From: Rhynchosporium graminicola
Taxonomy: Eukaryota > Ascomycota > Leotiomycetes > Helotiales > Ploettnerulaceae
Assembly: GCA_900074885.1 (NCBI GenBank)
Contig: FJUW01000016.1
Span: 1,033,219-1,097,218, forward strand
Reading direction: 5' to 3'
DNA: 64,000 nucleotides
The notes below the pieces were generated by a model. It saw only the letters and a list, made by a program, of their open reading frames with translations, was not told the DNA's origin and made no database searches. The position numbers and the translations under genes are program-made. Below are positions 35,609-45,932 of the stretch, piece by piece; the first letter of the stretch is position 1; the number at the start of each line of letters is the position of its first letter.

Positions 35609-37616
35609 GCTGATAGTAAACTGCTGGGTCTCGATCTAGGCTTCTTAGAGCACGTTTCTATCCCTGCGAACTAGGATAAGAGTACAGGATCGGCTCACGA
35701 CTCGTCAGCTGATTAGTGAAGTCTCGTCTTAAGCTTCTACTCAGCTTATAGTATATCTACTAGTTATATACTTTATAGCTATTAGCGGTCTTTCTTGCTT
35801 TCACTTCCTTTTCTTCATATAGACGACCTTTCCGATACGGCGTTATTAGCTAACGGGGTTGACTCTATCGGGAAGTGTCGTCTATGATAAGCAGAGCATC
35901 AAGCGCAAGACTCCGAAATAGAAAATGGGATACCCTTCCACATAAGACGATACTGCCTCATCCCGTGTGATCCTCCTCAATGAAGCAACACCTTATCTTT
36001 CGCTGAAGGAAGGTGACTTTCTCGATACTAAAACTCGCCGTCCTGCCTTCTGAAAAGTTAGTGCCTGAAAAGAGAAATATGAGGCCAGCATCACACTCGT
36101 GAAGCCGAAATCTGCTTTCCTCCACGAGCGTCGTCAAAGGACGAAATCAAGGATTAGCTCGCCCAAAATCTTGCGTTGGGAAAATTCGATGTGCCTGAAT
36201 AAGCAGACGACGACTTAGGAACGATTTGTTGGTTATCTTGGGTCGTGTCCTGATCTCGTAAAATGCGCCTTATCGGTGGGTTATATCTGGGCTTCTTGTC
36301 CCCAACTTTATTCATATTCGATCTGGGGTATTTTGTCCCTAGTATTCCACACCTAGAAGCTGGAATAGTAGGTGCTTTTAGAGACTAGTCAGAGTCATCT
36401 AGCTAATTTTCCTAGGTCGGATCGAAAAGACTGGGCAAGATGACCTGTACGAAGCCAACGAAGCGATATTTGTCTAATTTAAGGTCGGTAGAAATTTTCA
36501 ATATCGAATCCCGGATCAAAAGTTTCAATAGGAGTATAACTTAGTACTTGGAGAAGTACTTGTAGGGTACATAAAAACGGGGTGCCTTTGTGTACTTTTC
36601 TCTAGTTTGGTACATTTTCCAGCTCCCATCTTTCCTGCAACTTTGCCTTGATCTGCTGTTGCGTTCGATACGAGGAAGGCTAGCACAAACTTTCTGAAGA
36701 GAACATGTGGACGGTGCACGACCCATCGCTGACTACACTTGACAACGAATAAGCTCTTCAACTCTACGATTTATTTCCATGACTTTGTGTGAAATCGACA
36801 TGGTAGTAGCCTTCCTCCCTACGACGAACCATTCGACAGCATTCCTGGGTTCCGATCCTCTGTTACAGCCGAGAAAATGTGAAAAGGACCAAACACTCCG
36901 AATGACTGGAATGACATGAAAGGTAGCTAGGAGACGAGCAGTGAGATCATTTGGAACATGGCGAGTGAAGTTCGAGAATGGGCAAGGAAACAGGATGCCA
37001 TCATCTGTTGTTAGTGATGCATTGAGGGGTAAGCCACCCCTAGATTTTCAATCTGAATATGTCATGCCTCGAAACTTGGATAATTACCTTGTGTGACGTT
37101 ACTGACTCTGTGTCTTTTCTTTCACAGTTTCTCCAGTATTTGACCGTGATTATGGATCAACCACCTGGGGGAGAAGGAAGCAAATAATGCGGTATACAGA
37201 ATTCACTAAAGATAAAGGATTCCCATCTTGTGGAATCTAAGGAGTCTCAGATGTCTCGGAACGAGCCCGTCAGTGGCGTCGAGGCTAAGGAGCCAGCCAG
37301 TTCTAGCGGCTGATGTAGCACCGGAGGAGGACTCGGAGCAGTCCATGATTTAGTTCCGCAGCGATTGAGGTAGAGAATCGAATAATGGAGCCTTTAAAAA
37401 TTTAGTGGCTTGGGCTAAAGCCTTGTTCGAAAATTCCGCGTCGGGAAAACTGTAAACAAAGAATCTGCTATCTAATAGCCGCTAAGCGAGTCATGCCCAA
37501 AGTCCCCCCAGTTGCTTTCCCCTTAAGCAGAACGAAGCTCTGAATTATTGCTTTCTCCTGAACTTACAGGGCGAGGTATTTTCAATTGAGCCTTTAAATC
37601 TAACCATTCTCCCACC
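35609..37616. other. 2-kb region without a recognised gene
   Basis: Mixed-composition sequence with short ORFs only. It probably includes the promoter of the DUF421 gene at its right end. Confidence 0.45.
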
Positions 37617-38306
37617 ATGGCAAGCACCCTCGGCAAGCAAACAGTTTATGAGTCGGGACCCAACGTCCTCGAGATCTCAGATCTCTACGTCAAAGCTGGC
37701 ATCCTCCACCCTGTAGCCGTTGGTTCCATCGCCGTCATATTCCTCTTTACCTATCTTCGACTAGGCAGTAACCGCTGCATCGCTCCAATCAACATCTTCG
37801 ACTGGCTCATCAATGTCGCATTGGGCAGTACTCTGGCCGGAATCGTCAATGGAAACTCCCTAGTACGAGGTCTCCTCGCTCTCATAACCATGCTTGGTTT
37901 CCAGTACATCACCTCCTCAATCTCGACTCGATGGCATGAGCAGTTCGCATGGATTTTCCAGAGCGAGCCGTTGGTCATTGCTTTTCGTGGGAAGATGTTG
38001 AGGAGAGTGATCAAGAAGCACCGCATATCACCAACGGATGTTAGAGCTGCCTTGAGACAGTCGCGGATATTGAATATTTGCCAGGTGGAGTGTGCTATCA
38101 TTGAGCCAAATGGCACCATCAGCATCTTCACTACGAAGGATCTGAAAACAGCTGAGGTGGAGCCCGATGTTCTTATGATGGTGCGGACTTACAGAGAGTT
38201 GTGTGAGCAGGAGGGCAGGGAAGGAAGGAGGAGATATGTGCTGGAATGGGATAGAGACGAGGAGAGGGGCGGAAGTCTCACACCTAGTGATGATGCTTCC
38301 AAGTGA
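37617..38306 (+). CDS. DUF421 (YetF-like) membrane protein
   Basis: A single exon of 229 residues from CACCATGG at 37617. Three hydrophobic segments lie at ~27-49 (HPVAVGSIAVIFLFTYLRL), 57-77 (INIFDWLINVALGSTLAGIV) and 82-100 (GLLALITMLGFQYITS). A soluble domain follows with the DUF421 pattern: PLVIAFRGKMLRRVIKKHRI, then ALRQSRILNICQVECAIIEPNGTISIF. This matches the YetF family known from bacteria and present in many filamentous fungi; its function is unsettled. The C-terminal tail is charged and probably cytosolic. A bacterial origin of fungal DUF421 genes is possible but cannot be shown here. Confidence 0.88.
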   Translation: MASTLGKQTVYESGPNVLEISDLYVKAGILHPVAVGSIAVIFLFTYLRLGSNRCIAPINIFDWLINVALGSTLAGIVNGNSLVRGLLALITMLGFQYITSSISTRWHEQFAWIFQSEPLVIAFRGKMLRRVIKKHRISPTDVRAALRQSRILNICQVECAIIEPNGTISIFTTKDLKTAEVEPDVLMMVRTYRELCEQEGREGRRRYVLEWDRDEERGGSLTPSDDASK

Positions 38307-38816
38307 AGGCGTTGTTAGAATATCGATTCGAATTATTATTGACGTGAACTCGGCGGGCTATCTTCAGCGTGGTAAGGCTACCTTTTTGAGGCACCCTGGG
38401 TGATGTCAGGTCATAGTATCATCCTGAATTACAATTGATGTATTTGCCTAGGGCAATGTATATCTCACATGGGGCTAGGTAATTGCGAGCAAAACTTCCA
38501 TTGTGGCTGAAGGGAGTAAGAAATTTTTGCAATTGGCTTCACAAATTGTACTTCACTGACCAGTTGAGTTGTGAAGAGCTTTGGTTCATTGAAATCGACT
38601 CCATAAGGGCAGTATCTAGAGAAGCAAGGGGCAGCTTCAGCGAAAAAGTACCGCAAACGCAAATGCAGCCTGAAATGCCTTGTGTATCCACAACGTTGTG
38701 CCACCAAGAATAGACCAGAAGGCTACTGATTTACCACGCCTATGCTACGATAGTCCAGAATGTGAAACGAAAGACCAAGTCCATCAGAAGCATTCTCGGT
38801 AGTAAGCCGCTGACAT
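38307..38816. other. Convergent intergenic spacer
   Basis: 510 bp between the ends of the DUF421 gene and the multi-exon secreted-protein gene. No feature seen. Confidence 0.45.
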
Positions 38817-40087
38817 TTAACAACTGGCTTGACCAATGTAGGAGTTGTATGGCTTGGTCTTAGCCCATTGTCTTCAAGAAAAGTTAACAGCGTTCTAGGA
38901 GTAGGAATTTTTTGACTAGTATGGAAAATTCAACTTACTGGCCAACAGCTCTTCTGTACGCATCTATTTCCGGGGTATCATCTCGGCACTTCCTATCATC
39001 GATGATGTCCTGAGCAAAGGTTGAAATCTGTAATACGTAAGCGTGCTATAAAACCAAGAAATAACGAGACATAGGAACCTACCCAGTTGCAAGGAAGTTC
39101 GATGTGCTCTTCCATCTACACATAATTAGTTTATGTCGCCCACGAAGCAAATGAGGTCAAAAATCGAGACTTACATCGTTGCTGCATAGTAAAGGGTCAG
39201 TATGACGACCTCAGTATCAATCAAGAGCTTTGGGAGGGTGTAGACTTACCACAAGTAGATTGCCGAGTGCCATGAGCAACTGATACGAACGCACTACAAA
39301 AGGGTTAGGCAAATCAGTCTCGGGGTGAGTGGTAGCAGAATCAGAGGATTAAATACTTACAGTCTTGCCGTCAGTGTTGCAAGTTGCAGTCACCTTGTTC
39401 AAGAACGAGATACCCTGCTGGATGCGCTGAACGAAAGCCCAACCCCCTAGGTGTTGTCAGTTCGCTTTTCAATGAAAGGGTTTCGCAGAAAGAGATCCAA
39501 GATAGTAAAGGAAATAACATACAATTCAGGCACAAAGGACAGTCCTTCTTTTCACCACAGGCTCTATCGCCCTATAAGAATACATTAGTATCAGTGTTTA
39601 TTAAAGTCAGAGCGGGTGTAATATACCTTTCCATCCTGTGCACTACTGTAATACCAGTCCTGAGCAGAGCGTGCAGTGATGTTCGAAGAGGTAAGCTCAG
39701 AAGTATCGACAAGAGGAACATCGTCACGAGCAACGAGAGCGTTAGTGACGCCAGGATATATAGTCTCAGCGTAGGCAAGGACCTCCTACAATTAGGTATG
39801 TCAGTGGTAGTCCAAGTAAGAAACGGATCATCAGAGAGAAAGATTTAGGAATTATCGTACCTCAATGGTACCCTTGTAGGTAATCTCATGGCCAGCGACA
39901 TCCCCATGGAAACCCATCTTGCCCATCTTGTATCCCTCTGGAAGTTAGTCACGAGCAGCGAGAGGATTAGCGGATACCTTAAGCTATAAACGTTAGCAAG
40001 TGAGTCAGACCAGATAGATGTGAGAACTACCCTGGTGTTGGTGAGCGCAAGGAGCAAGATGTCCAGCTTGAGAGCGAAGAGCTGCAT
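38817..40087 (-). pseudogene. Ten-exon secreted-protein gene with one internal TAA
   Basis: Ten exons on the minus strand: 40087-40031, 39983-39861, 39785-39627, 39571-39523, 39446-39361, 39293-39250, 39181-39175, 39115-39083, 39027-38939, 38871-38817. All joins have GT-AG borders and compatible phases, giving 234 codons including the stop. The N-terminus MQLFALKLDILLLALTNT is a signal peptide. Cysteine motifs follow (CGEKKDCPLCLN; CVRISCSWHSAIYLCND). The only defect is TAA at 39945-39947, codon 32, just after the probable signal/propeptide. Exon 7 is only 7 nt. The cysteine pattern recalls a family of uncharacterised secreted ascomycete proteins; no function is known to me. A CAA to TAA change would fit a RIP-type or ordinary transition. 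It could also be a sequencing error or an unseen splice form. Confidence 0.72.
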
Positions 40088-41798
40088 GATTGCAGAGTAA
40101 TGAAGGAAGTTTGGGATTGTTGTAATGTTATGTTATAGGGTGGAGAGAAGAGGAAGATGTTATTCTGGAAAATTGAATTGAGACTGGGAGGGAGGATAGG
40201 TTCTATTCATACAGACAGGATGGAGCCAGCCTGATCGGCAAAGGGCTAGCGTGGAAGGGGCAGAAGAAGACTCTATTCACGCAGGACTGGGTCCTGGAGC
40301 GATAGTCGATCCAAGTTTGCTGCGAATTGAGCGGCAAGGCTTAACTCGAATTGAATACCATAGAAGTAAATCGACATATGCAGTGAATTTAATTATAGGG
40401 ATCCAAATGTCTATGATTCATAAGGTTATGATAACTTTATATCACTATAAACTGTTTTCTTAGAAACTTAGAGGGCACTTTTAGATAGCATTATTTATTA
40501 TTTCACCTTCGAAATAACAGCCCATAATTATTTGGTCTGATCAGCTGGCCCCATCAGAATATCATGCACCGAGAGTTCTCTGATCATCGTACAACTGGGC
40601 TAGCTATTGAGTAGCTCACTGCCTGATGCTTTTGATATTATTTGCAAGGGGTAGCAGCAATTCTCGCGTTCACTTAAACTAAATTTTGCAAATTACACCG
40701 GCATATAGACAAGACAGATTCTTTCTCTATCAAGATTTTTTTCTAAGGATCCCGTTGCGTATATTCGTCCACGCCTACGAGATAGGTTTAAGTATATTTG
40801 CTGTAGCACGTAGTACTTATTTGTGAAGTGTGCTCATTCTAGCTCCCGTCATAGAGGTTTGAGCTATTTCATCTGCCTTACGACTAGTTCTTGAAATAAA
40901 TCTTAAAAGGCCTGCACATTATCTTGTTGTCTTATTATATCAACAATGCAAAATAACCTAGCCAGTCACTCGAAACCTCTGGGGCTCACTTAGCATAATT
41001 TACTTTCACTTCCACGGCCTAGTACAGACTGTGCTGAATATTATATATAATATGTTTCTTATACACGCCTTAGAAGCAGCCTAATAATACTAGTTGTTAT
41101 CTTGAATATACTATCAATACAAGAGAATAAATTAGTAGCCTCTCCTACAGATCTCAGCTCTGAGATAATACCCAGACTAAATTCGCTTAAGCCCCTGACT
41201 TTACTAAATGATATGTTTACTTCAGTAGTAAGAGTAATACACTCTACGTGGAAGCCTTATGGTACTAAATCAATAGCCAAATAATAACAATTTTTTATCT
41301 GTTATCGTGACCATATATCCAAGGTACGACCTCACCTTCGAGCGTGTTATGAATCCAAGAATTAGCCGCAGGTCGACGCCTAGCGTCACGTATGATTAGT
41401 AGCCACGTCAAAGCCTTCGAAAGCTACACCTTGAATCTATATTCTTTTCAGGCAGGCTAATTCATCACAATATTTCTTCATAACCAGTTTACATCTGGGT
41501 TCTGTAGTAACCTTTGCTATTGGTTGCAGAGATCGCAGCTACATCTGCTAAGACGAGCGATTGAATCCCGACTAGAGAGACTAGAGGTCTTTGAGGTCTA
41601 TTCGGTAATTATACTAATCTCGAACTCTTAAGACAAATCAGAATGATTTACTGACTTTTCAAAGAGACATAGTCTAGCAGCGACGCTTGCTCGCGCCCCC
41701 TGAAAACCACTTCAATCCTCTCTACAGTTTCTATTATAAGGTAAGATGAGTCCAGGAATGGCTTGAGCGTATTTGCTAACGAGATATAAAGCCTCTTT
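40088..41798. other. 1.7-kb AT-rich region without gene
   Basis: Increasing AT content from about 40460 to 41300, with no ORF of note. It may contain old, mutated repeat sequence, but I cannot match it to the other elements in the window. Confidence 0.45.
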
Positions 41799-42797
41799 AT
41801 GTCTTCTTTGAATATGAAGGCTAGCTTGTCTTCTAGTATTCTTGAATGTACTCCACCTTTAAAAGATACCCACGAAAGCACCAAACAAGCATTGCAGACA
41901 ATTGCGAGCATAAATCCCCAGCATCCATGTGTTGTTGTATCTCTTTCGGATACTGCCAGTTTGTTCAGTCACAGAATATCAACCTCTACAGAAGCTGTCT
42001 CACAAAACTCTTCTGGCCCCACGCCACTCCTGAGTCTTGCTGCCGATTTCAAGCCAGCACCCATTGCCAGGAATAATGTCTCTCGACTCAAGACTTTGAC
42101 AGAGTTTACAAACTTTCCGAAACTGCCCAAAGAGCTGCGGTTCAAGATCTATAACCTCACATTAGCAACACAAGCTGTCTGGATCTCAAGAAGCCGGAAG
42201 TCTCATGGACGTCAAGTCATATCGATGGTGTGCAAGGAGGCAAAGGAAGAGTACCAACGCCAATACAAGACTCTGAAGAAGCGTGCATCCGATATCCGCC
42301 CCCGTTTTGGCCCCGTTTTCGTCAACTATCGCGACGATTTGGTCCACTTCTTTCATACCAGCCACGATACAGAGAGCCCTTCTATCGATTGGGCACTCAT
42401 CATGATTTGCAAGGTAGAAAGAGGTTTTGACATTATGAATTGGCTGAAGCCTGCTCAGCGGGTCGCAATCAGATTGAGATCGGGCAATGGAGATAGAGGG
42501 TTGTGTGCCCCACAGACCAAGCACGAGGTCGTGTGGGAGTTGTTTAGTCGTGTTTGCCCAGCAATGGAGGAACTAGTCTTCATCATCGCGGATAGGGATT
42601 CCTCGGCGGACGACCTGGTAGAGCTGAAGGATTTTGGTGGAAAGGTCGGTGTGGGCGAGGCTGAGCTCTGCAGATCGTTCCGATCTGCTCAAGATAAAGG
42701 ATTCAATGTATCTGCGAAGTTGGTGATCATGGGTATGCCACAAGCCTGGGCAGTCTGCAAAGGCTTGCTTGTGGAAGTTGTGGACTTGTCTGTTTAG
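41799..42797 (+). CDS. 2EXR-domain protein
   Basis: A single exon of 332 residues, uninterrupted, ATG at 41799. Residues 1-95 are Ser/Thr-rich. The 2EXR motif is at ~101-120 (LTEFTNFPKLPKELRFKIYN) and the second block is VISMVCKEAKEEYQRQY. Then come conserved strands (FVNYRDDLVHFFHTS) and the hydrophobic C-terminal motif (VCPAMEELVFIIADRD). It is on the plus strand, unlike the main array, and is the best-preserved member besides 17326 and 22248. Function unknown for the family; the N-terminal motif is F-box-like in position and composition, which is only a hint. Confidence 0.87.
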   Translation: MSSLNMKASLSSSILECTPPLKDTHESTKQALQTIASINPQHPCVVVSLSDTASLFSHRISTSTEAVSQNSSGPTPLLSLAADFKPAPIARNNVSRLKTLTEFTNFPKLPKELRFKIYNLTLATQAVWISRSRKSHGRQVISMVCKEAKEEYQRQYKTLKKRASDIRPRFGPVFVNYRDDLVHFFHTSHDTESPSIDWALIMICKVERGFDIMNWLKPAQRVAIRLRSGNGDRGLCAPQTKHEVVWELFSRVCPAMEELVFIIADRDSSADDLVELKDFGGKVGVGEAELCRSFRSAQDKGFNVSAKLVIMGMPQAWAVCKGLLVEVVDLSV

Positions 42798-43496
42798 ATG
42801 AATGCTGAGTTATTCTGGGGATGATAGCAGAACAGTCATAGGAAATTTCAACCACAGGCTTCCTACTGTAATGACATACAACCTGTAAGATTGGATCAAT
42901 TCGTGACAGGTGAAGTGAGAGCTCGGTTGACATCTGATGTCACGAAAGTCATCTGAGACTTTTAAGTAATGGAAGTTATATGCTTTGCAGCTTTGGCATC
43001 AAGGCCAGCTTTTGTTTTTGTTTATTGCAATGGAAATTGATGCTGGTGCGAAAAGAAGCGAAAAGTGCAAAACATAAAGCTATAACATCATATCGGTAAA
43101 GATTTGCGTTGCTATCAAGAGGTTCCTACCAGATACGAAGAGAGAGAAACTCGACGTGGTGCACTCTTTTCGCGATTCTTCCACAATCACCACATAAGCA
43201 CATCGTGCCTATGTCAGGATACTTCAAACTTCCGGAGGCCACTGATAGCAAGATCTCAAAAAATTCAACTCAAGATTTCCATACCAGATGTCTCAAAGTC
43301 TAAAGGTGCTGAAGGGCATGAGAAATAGTGCCAAGCTAAGAGGTCCAATCACGTGCGTTAAAGCTACTGTACTGTAGGTTTATGGCGCTAAGATAACTCA
43401 GATAGCAAAATTATTTTTGGAAAGGCACCCAGACATCTAGACATCCAGGCATCAAACACAGCGCGACATCGCTATTTCCACCCTTCAGCACTTACA
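42798..43496. other. Intergenic spacer, promoter of SDA1
   Basis: Short ORFs only. No specific element identified. Confidence 0.45.
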
Positions 43497-45866
43497 ATGG
43501 TCAAGAAACGAGTAGGTGCGCTTGATAAGGTCGATGCAGACTTGTTAGTAACCTATATCATATCGTTTCTTTTCCTACTAACATTTGCTTCAGGTCGAGT
43601 CTGCAGTACAAAGTCCGCCGAGATCCACAGTAAGCTTTGTAATGCCTCCTCTGAGTATGAACACGGTACTGAACTTGCCAGGTCATATCGCGACGACTTC
43701 CAGAATCAATTCACACAATATGTATCACAACGCGACATCTTCCTCGTCTCGCCTACCACGGCTGCTTCCAATGGCATTGTTTCTTTCCACGACCTGATCG
43801 ACTTGATTGCGCATGTGGCAGACTGTTTTCCAGAAGACACGCAAAAATTTCCGGACGACCTCAAGACAATGCTTACATTGCACCATGCGGAGCTCGATAG
43901 CGAATTGCGAGAGAAGATCGTGGGAAGCCTAGTTCTGTTGCGCAAGAAAGATATAATCGATTCGTCCAGCCTCCTCAATACATTATTTCCTATCTTGGTG
44001 ACCACGCCCAGCAAGACATTACGATCCGTTTTGTTCTCGAGAATCATATCTGATCTGCGAACCTCGAATTCCAAATCGATTAATCATAAACTAAATAAAA
44101 CGATTCAAACAGCACTCCACAATCTTCTTACTTCTGATCGAACTTCACAGAAAGGTATTTGGGCAGTCAAGATTACAAGAGAATTATGGAAGCGCCAAAT
44201 ATGGACAGATTCGAAAGCAGTAGAGATCATGAAAGAAGCTGCTCTTGCAGATAACGAGAAAGTGATTGGAGGCGGTGTGAGATTTTTCCTAGGAGGCGAC
44301 AAAGAGCGAGAGGAAGCACTCGAGGACGACAGCAGTGATGACGATAACGCGATCGATATGGGAAAATTAAAGCATCAAGCGGGTATCAACAAGAAAAGCA
44401 GGAAAACCAAGAAAAACCTGGAGGAGGCGGCAAAGAAAGTAAAAAAAGTCGAGATGAAGAAAGGCCAGCCACATATACTTAACTTCTCAGCTCTACACCT
44501 GCTGCACGATCCTCAGGGTTTCGCCGAAACGCTGTTCTCTAAGCATCTCCAGAATTCGAGGTCTAAGTTGAACTTGGAGCAAAAGTTGCTGGTCATGCAA
44601 CTTGTTACTCGACTGGTTGGACTGCACAAGTTGACTGTCATCGCGTTATATTCCTACTTCACCAAATACCTTACGCCTCGGCAGCCCTCCGTCACATCAT
44701 TCCTTGCGTGCCTTGCGCAAGCTACCCACGAATTCGTGCCACCCGATGCTCTCGAGCCACTCGTGCAGAAAATTGCAAATGAGTTTGTTTCGGAGGCCTC
44801 AGCCTCGGAAGTTGCATCCGCAGGCTTAAATGCTATCCGAGAGATTTGTGTCCGACAACCGCTAGCGATGAGTGATACGCTTTTACAAGATCTGGTCATG
44901 TACAGAAAGAGCAAAGACAAGGGCACGATGATGGCTGCGAAGGGTCTGCTGTCGTTGTATCGAGAGGTGGGTGCTGACTTGTTGAAGAAAAGAGACAGAG
45001 GAAAGAAAGCTACAATGGGAATCAAGAGCGGTTCGATCACCGAGCGCAGATTCGGAGAGCAAGAAATTGGCGGTATTGAGGGTATCGAACTTCTCGAAGA
45101 ATGGAAACGGACTGAGAGGAAACGCAAAAGGGAAGAAGCCGGTCTGCCTGAGCTCGGAACCGATGAGGATGATTCAGACGAAGATGAAGAGGAAGAAGGC
45201 AAAGGCTGGGAGAACTGGGATGCGGAATCTGATGCTAGTGATGATTCTGGTGGATGGATCAATGTCGAAAGCGATGCGGAGATTGAGATCAGTGATAGCG
45301 AGGACGACAAACCAAATCCAAAGAGGGCGAAGCTGGACGCCAAGGTTGCGAAAGCAGAAGAAAAGAAAGACGCCGATAAAGCAGTTGAGAAGAAGATCTC
45401 AAAGCTCGCGACCACGAGAATTCTCACCCCCGCCGATCTAGCCAAGCTGCAAGAATTGCGTATAGAAGCTAGTCTCGACAAAGCTTTAGGAAAGAACAGC
45501 AAAACACATACCCAGCGTCTCAAGGAGATCGCAGATCGGCATGCGGATGATGCTTTGACAGCCGATCAGATCGAAGGCTTCTCCAAGTTGCGGAAGAGTA
45601 CGAAGGAGGAGATGGTTGCTTTAGCGAGAGAAGGCAAGGGCGAGCGAGGCGAGCATAAGAGTACCCAGGCGTTGAGGAGGCAGAAGAAGGATTCCGAGGG
45701 CAAGAGTACGACGAATAAGGAAAAGTCTCGGAAGAAGAATTTCTTGATGACGCTTGGAAAGGCTAAGTACAAGCAGAAGAGAAGTTTGGTGCAAACAAGG
45801 AGGGTATTGCAAGGGCACATTGAGAGAGCTAAACGGGGCGGTAAGAGAGGAAATATTGGCATGTAG
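43497..45866 (+). CDS. SDA1: SDA1 family ribosome-biogenesis protein
   Basis: Three exons (43497-43543, 43594-43629, 43682-45866; introns 50 and 52 nt) give 755 residues. Removing both introns restores the conserved start MVKKRVGALDKVDADL followed by SLQYKVRRDPQSYRDDFQ; the long uninterrupted frame across the introns is misleading. Conserved blocks: LRSVLFSRIISDLRT, FFLGGDKEREEA, then LHLLHDPQGFAETLF and VPPDALEPLVQKIANEFV. An acidic Asp/Glu stretch (~540-570) and a Lys/Arg-rich C-terminal part (KAKYKQKRSL) follow. Sda1 is a nucleolar/nuclear factor of pre-60S assembly and export and is essential in yeast. Convergent with the protease gene, with 66 bp between stops. Confidence 0.95.
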   Translation: MVKKRVGALDKVDADLLVTYIISFLFLLTFASGRVCSTKSAEIHSKLCNASSEYEHGTELARSYRDDFQNQFTQYVSQRDIFLVSPTTAASNGIVSFHDLIDLIAHVADCFPEDTQKFPDDLKTMLTLHHAELDSELREKIVGSLVLLRKKDIIDSSSLLNTLFPILVTTPSKTLRSVLFSRIISDLRTSNSKSINHKLNKTIQTALHNLLTSDRTSQKGIWAVKITRELWKRQIWTDSKAVEIMKEAALADNEKVIGGGVRFFLGGDKEREEALEDDSSDDDNAIDMGKLKHQAGINKKSRKTKKNLEEAAKKVKKVEMKKGQPHILNFSALHLLHDPQGFAETLFSKHLQNSRSKLNLEQKLLVMQLVTRLVGLHKLTVIALYSYFTKYLTPRQPSVTSFLACLAQATHEFVPPDALEPLVQKIANEFVSEASASEVASAGLNAIREICVRQPLAMSDTLLQDLVMYRKSKDKGTMMAAKGLLSLYREVGADLLKKRDRGKKATMGIKSGSITERRFGEQEIGGIEGIELLEEWKRTERKRKREEAGLPELGTDEDDSDEDEEEEGKGWENWDAESDASDDSGGWINVESDAEIEISDSEDDKPNPKRAKLDAKVAKAEEKKDADKAVEKKISKLATTRILTPADLAKLQELRIEASLDKALGKNSKTHTQRLKEIADRHADDALTADQIEGFSKLRKSTKEEMVALAREGKGERGEHKSTQALRRQKKDSEGKSTTNKEKSRKKNFLMTLGKAKYKQKRSLVQTRRVLQGHIERAKRGGKRGNIGM

Positions 45867-45932
45867 ATATTTTCAATACATTAGATGGAGCAAATATCCT
45901 GTCTACCTTTCAGCCTATCCTCATCCCAATAT

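Noticed and set aside
41530..41580. Possible tRNA B-box (gattgaatcccg)
   Set aside because: No matching A-box or cloverleaf stems in the flanks.
43544..43681. SDA1 as an intronless 789-residue frame
   Set aside because: The N-terminal part would lack the conserved SDA1 sequence, which appears only after removal of two GT-AG introns.
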